A stretch of 64,000 nucleotides of DNA, taken from positions 1 through 64,000 of the forward strand of contig CAJTBF010000013.1 in the NCBI GenBank assembly GCA_910574195.1. The letters run 5' to 3'. This document shows, in pieces, positions 59,410 through 64,000 of the stretch. How positions within the stretch are numbered: the first letter of the stretch is position 1; the number at the start of each line of letters is the position of its first letter. Origin of the DNA: Lachnospiraceae bacterium (GTDB lineage Bacteria > Bacillota > Clostridia > Lachnospirales > Lachnospiraceae). The position numbers and the translations under genes are program-made. A model generated the notes under the pieces. The model had not been told where the DNA came from. It made no database searches and was given only the letters and a program-made list of their open reading frames with translations.

Positions 59410-59545
59410 TACCAGAATGGGTATACCTTATCCACCGTGCGGAGCACATGAGATACGGGACGCCTGAATGGGTATACTTTATCGGACGGTGCCGCCGCCC
59501 GCCCCGGAAGGGGTTTGAAATACAGGACGCCCTGCCGGGGAATAT
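59410..59545 (+). repeat. Family A repeat, two to three units, intergenic
   Basis: GAATGGGTATACCTTATC...GTGCGGAGCACATGAGATAC, GGGACGCCTGAATGGGTATA, CTTTATCGGACGGTGCCGCC, then a GC-rich GCCCCGGAAGGGG stretch and TACAGGACGCCCTGCCGGGG. It occupies most of the gap between the Rrf2 and cysK genes. Confidence 0.65.
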
Positions 59546-59595
59546 ATATCTTTATTATATCGTTGTTTTATCAAGTTTTCAAGAAAAACCTATAA

Positions 59596-59629
59596 ACCTA
59601 TTGACATGATAGGTAAATAGTGGTAAGAT
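59596..59629 (+). promoter_or_regulatory. cysK promoter with overlapping inverted-repeat operator
   Basis: TTGACA (59601-59606), a 17-bp spacer and TAAGAT (59624-59629). ACCTAT (59596-59601) and ATAGGT (59609-59614) form an inverted repeat covering the -35 box, a position suited to repression by the divergently encoded Rrf2 protein. Confidence 0.6.
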
Positions 59630-59663
59630 GCATTCCAGAATGAGGAAAGGAGCAGGAAATAAA

Positions 59664-60596
59664 ATGGCTGGTTATTATAAAGGGACACTCGGACTGATTG
59701 GAAATACGCCTTTGGTAGAGGTGATCAATATTGAAAAAGAGCTTGGACTGGAAGCTACCGTTCTTGTAAAGCTGGAATATTTTAATCCGGCGGGAAGTGT
59801 GAAAGACCGAGTGGCGAAAGCGATGATTGAGGATGCGGAGAAAAGGGGATTGCTGAAAGAAGGATCCGTGCTGATTGAGCCAACCTCCGGGAATACCGGA
59901 ATCGGTCTGGCTTCTATTGCGGCGGCAAAGGGCTATCAGTTGATTCTCACCATGCCGGAGACGATGAGCGTGGAGAGACGGAATATTCTGAAAGCCTATG
60001 GAGCAGAATTGGTATTGACAGACGGCGCGAAAGGAATGAAAGGCGCCATTGCAAAAGCGGAGGAATTGGCAAAAGAAATTCCGGACAGCTTTATCCCGGG
60101 ACAATTCGTGAATCCGGCCAATCCGGCAATTCATAAAGCAACCACCGGGCCGGAGATCTGGAAAGATACTGATGGAAAAGTGGACATTTTTATTGCAGGT
60201 GTTGGAACCGGCGGTACAGTGACAGGAACCGGGGAATATTTAAAAGAGCAGAACCCGAATGTACGGGTAGTGGCGCTGGAACCGGCGGATTCACCGGTAT
60301 TGTCAGAAGGAAGAGCCGGCGCACATAAAATTCAGGGAATCGGTGCGGGATTTGTGCCGGAAGTATTGAACACGAAAATATATGATGAGGTATTTCGGGC
60401 GGAAAGTGAAGACGCGTTTGCAGCGGCGAAATTACTGGCTCATAAGGAAGGAATTCTGGTGGGCATTTCGTCTGGAGCCTCTCTGCATGCGGCCATTGAG
60501 CTGGCAAAGCGGCCGGAAAATAAAGGGAAAATGATCGTAGCGCTTCTGCCGGATACGGGGGATCGGTATTATTCCACACCGTTGTTTACGGAATAA
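59664..60596 (+). CDS. cysK: Cysteine synthase A (O-acetylserine sulfhydrylase)
   Basis: A 310-residue PLP enzyme making cysteine from O-acetylserine and sulfide. [23 protein letters not shown] Lys in [16 protein letters not shown] (about residue 45), [60 protein letters not shown] and [22 protein letters not shown] precedes the ATG at 59664; an earlier in-frame ATG lies within the -10 box. A macrodomain gene follows. Confidence 0.95.
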   Translation: MAGYYKGTLGLIGNTPLVEVINIEKELGLEATVLVKLEYFNPAGSVKDRVAKAMIEDAEKRGLLKEGSVLIEPTSGNTGIGLASIAAAKGYQLILTMPETMSVERRNILKAYGAELVLTDGAKGMKGAIAKAEELAKEIPDSFIPGQFVNPANPAIHKATTGPEIWKDTDGKVDIFIAGVGTGGTVTGTGEYLKEQNPNVRVVALEPADSPVLSEGRAGAHKIQGIGAGFVPEVLNTKIYDEVFRAESEDAFAAAKLLAHKEGILVGISSGASLHAAIELAKRPENKGKMIVALLPDTGDRYYSTPLFTE

Positions 60597-60700
60597 AGTA
60601 GAGGAAAGTAACATGGTCTCTTGTGGCTGTTGCAAAATGCAAAGAGTCCGCAATATATAGTCGTAAGATTCCTTATAAGTATAAAGGAGGAGAAAGAAGT

Positions 60701-61228
60701 GTGAGAAATATACTTTGTGCAATCAAAGGAGATATTACGAAAGTAGATACGGTAACGGCAATTGTAAATGCCGCGAATACCAGCCTTTTGGGTGGCGGCG
60801 GTGTGGACGGCGCCATTCACCGGGCAGCGGGACCGGAACTGTTAGAAGAGTGCCGGCAGCTTCACGGGTGCCGTACAGGGGAAGCAAAGCTGACGAATGC
60901 ATACAATTTACCTTGTAAATATGTCATTCACACGGTTGGTCCCATCTGGCGCGGAGGCAATCTGGGCGAACCGGAATTGCTGGAGGCCTGTTATCGAAAT
61001 TCTCTGCAGGTTGCGATAGAAAACGAGATTCGTATGATTGCATTTCCGTCTATTTCTACGGGAGTATACCGTTTTCCGGTTCCGTATGCGGCCCGGATCG
61101 CAGTCGGAACGGTCAAGAAGTTTCTTGCGGAAAATCCGGAAAAGCTGGATAGGGTAATGTGGGTGTTGTTTGATGCGCATACGGAAAAAATCTATCAGTC
61201 GGAATTAGAAAAGGAACAGGCAGGATGA
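60701..61228 (+). CDS. Macrodomain protein (O-acetyl-ADP-ribose deacetylase, YmdB/MacroD type)
   Basis: A 175-residue macrodomain: [40 protein letters not shown] (ADP-ribose-binding and catalytic loop), [17 protein letters not shown] and [20 protein letters not shown] (diphosphate loop). Hydrolyses O-acetyl-ADP-ribose and possibly mono-ADP-ribosyl esters. The GTG at 60701 is chosen because AAGGAGGAG lies eight bases upstream. No sirtuin or ADP-ribosyltransferase gene is adjacent. Confidence 0.9.
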   Translation: MRNILCAIKGDITKVDTVTAIVNAANTSLLGGGGVDGAIHRAAGPELLEECRQLHGCRTGEAKLTNAYNLPCKYVIHTVGPIWRGGNLGEPELLEACYRNSLQVAIENEIRMIAFPSISTGVYRFPVPYAARIAVGTVKKFLAENPEKLDRVMWVLFDAHTEKIYQSELEKEQAG

Positions 61229-61347
61229 GAATAAATGTAACTATTAAGCCTATGGGTAAATAATTATAAATAAATACGAAAAAATAAATCGTCTCATTGC
61301 ATATATTTTTTCTGTACGCTATGCTTATATGCAGGAGGTGTGCATTC

Positions 61348-61824
61348 ATGGCGAATGAGGATAAAAAAGATTTTAACGCGATGCTGAACGACAGCAAGGA
61401 TATGCCGAAGTTTCAGACGATTACGGATGAAAAGAGTATCAAAAAGTATGGCGGGGACAGGATGTATTTTGCACCGCCGATTGACTATGACAAAGTGATG
61501 CGTCTGGTACCGCCTGGAAAGCTGCTTACGGTTGGTGCAATAAGAGAATATTTTGCGGACAGGAGCGGCGCTGATTTTACCGAGCCGATTACAGCGGGAA
61601 TTTTTGTATCGATTGTTGCGTGGGCGAGTTTTCAGAGAAACGAGGATCCAACGCCTTATTGGAGGACATTGAAAGCCAACGGGGAACTGAATGCAAAATA
61701 TCCCGGCGGTATAGAAGCACAAAAAGAGATGCTGGAAAAAGAAGGGCATACGATTATCCAAAAGGGCAGGAAGAACATTCGATATTACGTGAAAGATTAT
61801 GAAAAAGCATTATTTACGATATAG
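61348..61824 (+). CDS. MGMT-like / alkyltransferase-like protein without cysteine
   Basis: A 158-residue protein resembling the DNA-binding domain of O6-alkylguanine transferases: GKLLTVGAIREYFADRSGAD, an AGIFVSIVAWA helix, then TPYWRTLKANGELNAKYPGG and QKEMLEKEGHTIIQ, which follow the PCHR-VVxxxGxL-GG...LLxxEGV pattern. The active-site Cys of PCHR is replaced (PYWR) and the protein contains no cysteine, so it cannot transfer alkyl groups itself. This recalls ATL proteins that flag lesions for excision repair. AGGAGGTG precedes the start. Confidence 0.72.
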   Translation: MANEDKKDFNAMLNDSKDMPKFQTITDEKSIKKYGGDRMYFAPPIDYDKVMRLVPPGKLLTVGAIREYFADRSGADFTEPITAGIFVSIVAWASFQRNEDPTPYWRTLKANGELNAKYPGGIEAQKEMLEKEGHTIIQKGRKNIRYYVKDYEKALFTI

Positions 61825-61838
61825 AATATGTATGTGCG

Positions 61839-61876
61839 GCACCGCCGGCGTTCAGACGCTGTGCGGTGCTTCTTTT
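61839..61876 (+). terminator. Intrinsic terminator after the MGMT-like gene
   Basis: GCACCGC (61839-61845) / GCGGTGC (61863-61869) enclosing GGCGT-TCAG-ACGC, followed by TTCTTTT. It overlaps the 3' end of the convergent GntR gene. Confidence 0.75.
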
Positions 61877-62436
61877 GTCCGGATTGCTGTGATATAATCC
61901 GTTGCCGTAGTGAGGACGATATTATACTGTGTTTCCAGAAATTCATAGAGATCTACAAATTTACTGGAGTAATTCTCCAGTCCCTCTACGTAGTCCGGTA
62001 TCAGGAAGCTGACAATGATAGAAATCGGCGCATCGTTGGCGCACTGAACCTGTTCGATCTTATAGACTTCCGAACCTTCCTTCTGATGTAATGCGTCGTT
62101 TACATATTTCGGTGGAACAATTTTCTTTATATAGTCTCCCTGTATGGATACTTTGTATCCTTTATCTATTAAGCTTTCCGGAAGTGAGGTGAGCCGGTTC
62201 AGGTTCTGGATTGCAGAGATATCTATGATCTCTGTACCGTGCCCCTGACGAACCTTCAGATAGCCCTCAGAAGTCAGCATACCGATGGCTCTTCGAATAG
62301 TAGTCCGGCTCACCTGGAAGATAGTTTTCAATTCGGGTTCATGAGGAAGCAGCATTCCGGTCTTATAGTTTCCGCCTAAAATATCGCGCCGGATCTGGGC
62401 GTAGACTTTTTGGTATGCAGGTACTTTTTTGTTCAT
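61852..62436 (-). CDS. GntR-family regulator (HutC/UTRA type), C-terminally shortened
   Basis: A 194-residue regulator. N-terminal winged helix: KVYAQIRRDILGGNYKTGML, LPHEPELKTIFQVSRTTIRR, AIGMLTSEGYLKVRQGHGTE. The UTRA effector domain begins near 75 and contains VYKIEQVQCANDAPISIIVS. UTRA regulators are usually ~240 residues; this one stops at TAIRTKEAPHSV inside the expected last strands, and the stop lies beside a terminator hairpin, so the end may be lost. GGGAGGCC before the ATG at 62436 sets the start. Effector probably a sugar. Confidence 0.78.
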   Translation of the reverse strand: MNKKVPAYQKVYAQIRRDILGGNYKTGMLLPHEPELKTIFQVSRTTIRRAIGMLTSEGYLKVRQGHGTEIIDISAIQNLNRLTSLPESLIDKGYKVSIQGDYIKKIVPPKYVNDALHQKEGSEVYKIEQVQCANDAPISIIVSFLIPDYVEGLENYSSKFVDLYEFLETQYNIVLTTATDYITAIRTKEAPHSV

Positions 62437-62508
62437 ATGAAGGCCTCCCAAGTGTAATCCGTAATTGTAAATGAACATAATTATGTTTAAAAAGAAAGGG
62501 AGGAAAGA

Positions 62509-62907
62509 ATGAACATACCGGAATTTACATTATATAACGGGGGCAGGATCCCGGGAGTCGGCTTTGGAACCTGGGAGCTCCCGGAGGGAGAAAAGACGGT
62601 TTCTGCCGTAAAAAGCGCGCTGGAAAATGAGAAGTTACTGCAGGATGAAAGTCTGGGGAAGTTGGCGGCAAAATATCAAAAAACGCCGGCACAGCTCTGT
62701 ATTCGCTGGAGTCTGCAGCATGGGGTACTGCCCCTGCCAAAATCGTTGTCACAGGCGCATCTGAAGGATAATCTGCTGGCGGCGGATTTTGAGATTGCCG
62801 AAGAAGATATGAAAGCAATTGATCAGTTTCCGCCTATCGGCGGAGTGTTCTGGAATATGGACGAGCCCCGCAGGCTGTTTTATCCGGCGCGGGAACTTCA
62901 TCTGTAA
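62509..62907 (+). pseudogene. Aldo/keto reductase gene with internal deletion
   Basis: The first ~40 residues (FTLYNGGRIPGVGFGTWELP...AVKSALEN) are the start of an aldo/keto reductase. The rest (LAAKYQKTPAQLCIRWSLQH, GVLPLPKSLSQAHLKDNLLA, DFEIAEEDMKAID) is the last ~90 residues of the same family. About 150 residues in the middle, including the catalytic Asp/Tyr/Lys/His, are absent and the two ends are joined in frame. The 132-residue product would bind NADP at most partly. AAAGGGAGG precedes the ATG. Confidence 0.85.
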
Positions 62908-63076
62908 AAAAGAATTTGTTTTAGTGAAAAAACAAGAGAGGAAAACAGGATGGAAAGGATACGGGTAAAGGTATCTGTTTCTTCCATATGAGCATCACAC
63001 GGCGGACCAGAAAGTCCGGATTTTCTGCCACCGGGAGAAGGTACTTTCTTTTTACTACCCGCCGGCCCGTGATCAG

Positions 63077-63691
63077 GTGGACGGCTGGATCGGATGTACA
63101 CTGCCGGACGCTGTTTTTGGAAAAGAAGTGGAGATTATATCAGAAGAGAATCCGATGATAAAAGCGGCGTATGCGGCCGATTCTGTGCGTGGGGGGACAG
63201 AGGAACCAGGAGTTCTTCCCTGGATTCATTTTCATGCCCCAAGCGGCAAAATTCTGGATGTGAAAGCCTTTTTTCAGGAGGAGAATGGAGAATGGCATAT
63301 ATCCCTGCTGGAGGATTTTTCCATAGGTTCTACGGAAAATGAAGGAAGGCTGAGAGAATACCGAAGTAAAGATTTGTACTTATGGGAAGCAAAATCACGG
63401 AATGGCAAAGGATACGGGAAGATCTGCCGGGCAGAGGGAACGCCCTGGGCGGGAGATGTACAGCTCTTTTTCTATGCGGAAAATAAAAACGGGGAAAAAA
63501 TCGGATTTGCCCTGAGTCGCTTTTTCAGTTCAGGAAATCTCCCGGTGAATCATGTGTTGAGCATTCCTGTAAAGTATACGCAAAGTACGGCGAAGCGGAA
63601 AAATGGAAAAATCAAACCTGTTGAAGCGCTGAAAAACCTTCGTATCTGGAAAAGAGACTGGTATCTGCAAAGGATAGAGAAGGAATGCTGA
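63077..63691 (+). CDS. Unrecognised protein, probably 5'-damaged
   Basis: I do not recognise this 204-residue product. It contains GVLPWIHFHAPSGKILDVKA, WHISLLEDFSIGSTENEGR, WAGDVQLFFYAENKNGEKIG, and a basic C-terminus. The GTG at 63077 has no ribosome-binding site. The frame is open and plausible further upstream to about 62969 (YLFLPYEHHTADQKVRIF...), and a good site (AGAGGAAAACAGG) precedes an ATG at 62950 in a frame one base off, so a frameshift near 62965 may have split a longer gene of about 245 codons. The next gene overlaps its stop. Confidence 0.45.
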   Translation: MDGWIGCTLPDAVFGKEVEIISEENPMIKAAYAADSVRGGTEEPGVLPWIHFHAPSGKILDVKAFFQEENGEWHISLLEDFSIGSTENEGRLREYRSKDLYLWEAKSRNGKGYGKICRAEGTPWAGDVQLFFYAENKNGEKIGFALSRFFSSGNLPVNHVLSIPVKYTQSTAKRKNGKIKPVEALKNLRIWKRDWYLQRIEKEC

Positions 63692-63960
63692 TTACGTTTC
63701 CGGACAGAATAAAAGAAGTGCATGTAATTCAAAATGACGAGATAGAAAATATCCAAAATCCAACGTTCCGTCTTCAATATGCTCCGGACCCCTATATAAA
63801 AATTCAGACGGTGGGGACGACGGCCTCTATTGTGGAACTGCATGTTTACGCACTGAGAAGACCGGATTATGCACCGGAAAATAAAGAACAGCTGCAAAAC
63901 ATCGTGGAAGGAAACGGTCTGTATCGGAGCGCACAGTTTGATTTTGTCAAGATTAGTTGA
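63685..63960 (+). CDS. Hypothetical protein
   Basis: I do not recognise this 91-residue protein: MLITFPDRIKEVHVIQNDEI at the start, YAPDPYIKIQTVGTTASIVE in the middle, no membrane segment. The ATG overlaps the previous gene's stop (ATGCTGA), with GAAGGA just upstream, so it is probably translationally coupled to it. It may be a downstream domain of the same damaged gene. Confidence 0.45.
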   Translation: MLITFPDRIKEVHVIQNDEIENIQNPTFRLQYAPDPYIKIQTVGTTASIVELHVYALRRPDYAPENKEQLQNIVEGNGLYRSAQFDFVKIS

Positions 63961-64000
63961 CACATTTTCTTCAAGGATTTTGTATCCTATGCTGCTTCTT

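Overview
The window is chromosomal DNA of a Gram-positive anaerobe of the Clostridia, most likely a Lachnospiraceae member (Blautia/Dorea-like). The grounds are strong GGAGG ribosome-binding sites, Bacillota gene order (DUF951, rpsF-ssb-rpsR, gdpP, rplI, dnaB), a class B sortase, a tryptophan T-box, a RepL-type replication protein and CprABC/LanFEG-type peptide-resistance transporters. No rRNA or tRNA genes and no CRISPR array were seen.

Layout. 1-2.7 kb: the start of a transposase at the left edge, a DUF3788 protein, a GNAT acetyltransferase carrying an in-frame repeat, and a threonine-aldolase-like enzyme. 2.7-6.7 kb: an AT-rich plasmid-like island with RepL, two unknown small proteins, a ClpP-like protease and a soluble VirD4/TraG-type ATPase. 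6.7-16.8 kb: two paralogous modules, each an ABC transporter operon plus a two-component system, with a candidate type I toxin-antitoxin pair between the first transporter and its regulator. 16.9-22.6 kb: esterase, LysR regulator, YczE-like membrane protein, cobalamin adenosyltransferase, LUD protein, sortase B. 22.7-28.5 kb: core replication and translation genes. 28.5-33.2 kb: an IclR-controlled KDPG aldolase/KDG kinase locus with a broken transporter-binding-protein gene. 33.2-38.8 kb: a decaying region with toxin and sigma-factor fragments, DUF2461, an ECF-type sigma factor and an AAA+ ATPase gene that has lost its middle. 38.9-43.9 kb: truA, exonuclease III, two CobW-type metal GTPases, a flavin reductase. 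43.9-50.9 kb: a T-box-controlled trpEGDCFBA operon. 51.1-58.6 kb: esterase, fused double rhamnose-mutarotase-like protein, a livKHMGF transporter with a cytidylate-kinase-like gene. 58.9-64 kb: Rrf2 regulator, cysK, macrodomain protein, cysteine-free MGMT-like protein, then a run of truncated genes.

The most unusual content is in the repeats. Family A is a GGAC/GTCC-hairpin repeat found between genes and also read through in frame inside two proteins. Family B is a ~130-bp element present twice, with a nearly identical core and arms that have changed sequence while staying self-complementary. Family C is a ~45-60 bp hairpin repeat present twice in opposite orientation. Other points of interest are the matched TAAGG direct repeats 72-74 bp upstream of both transporter operons, the candidate type I toxin-antitoxin pair, and the RepL/ClpP/VirD4 island. 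Functional calls rest on reading motifs and recalled family resemblance; no database search was run.
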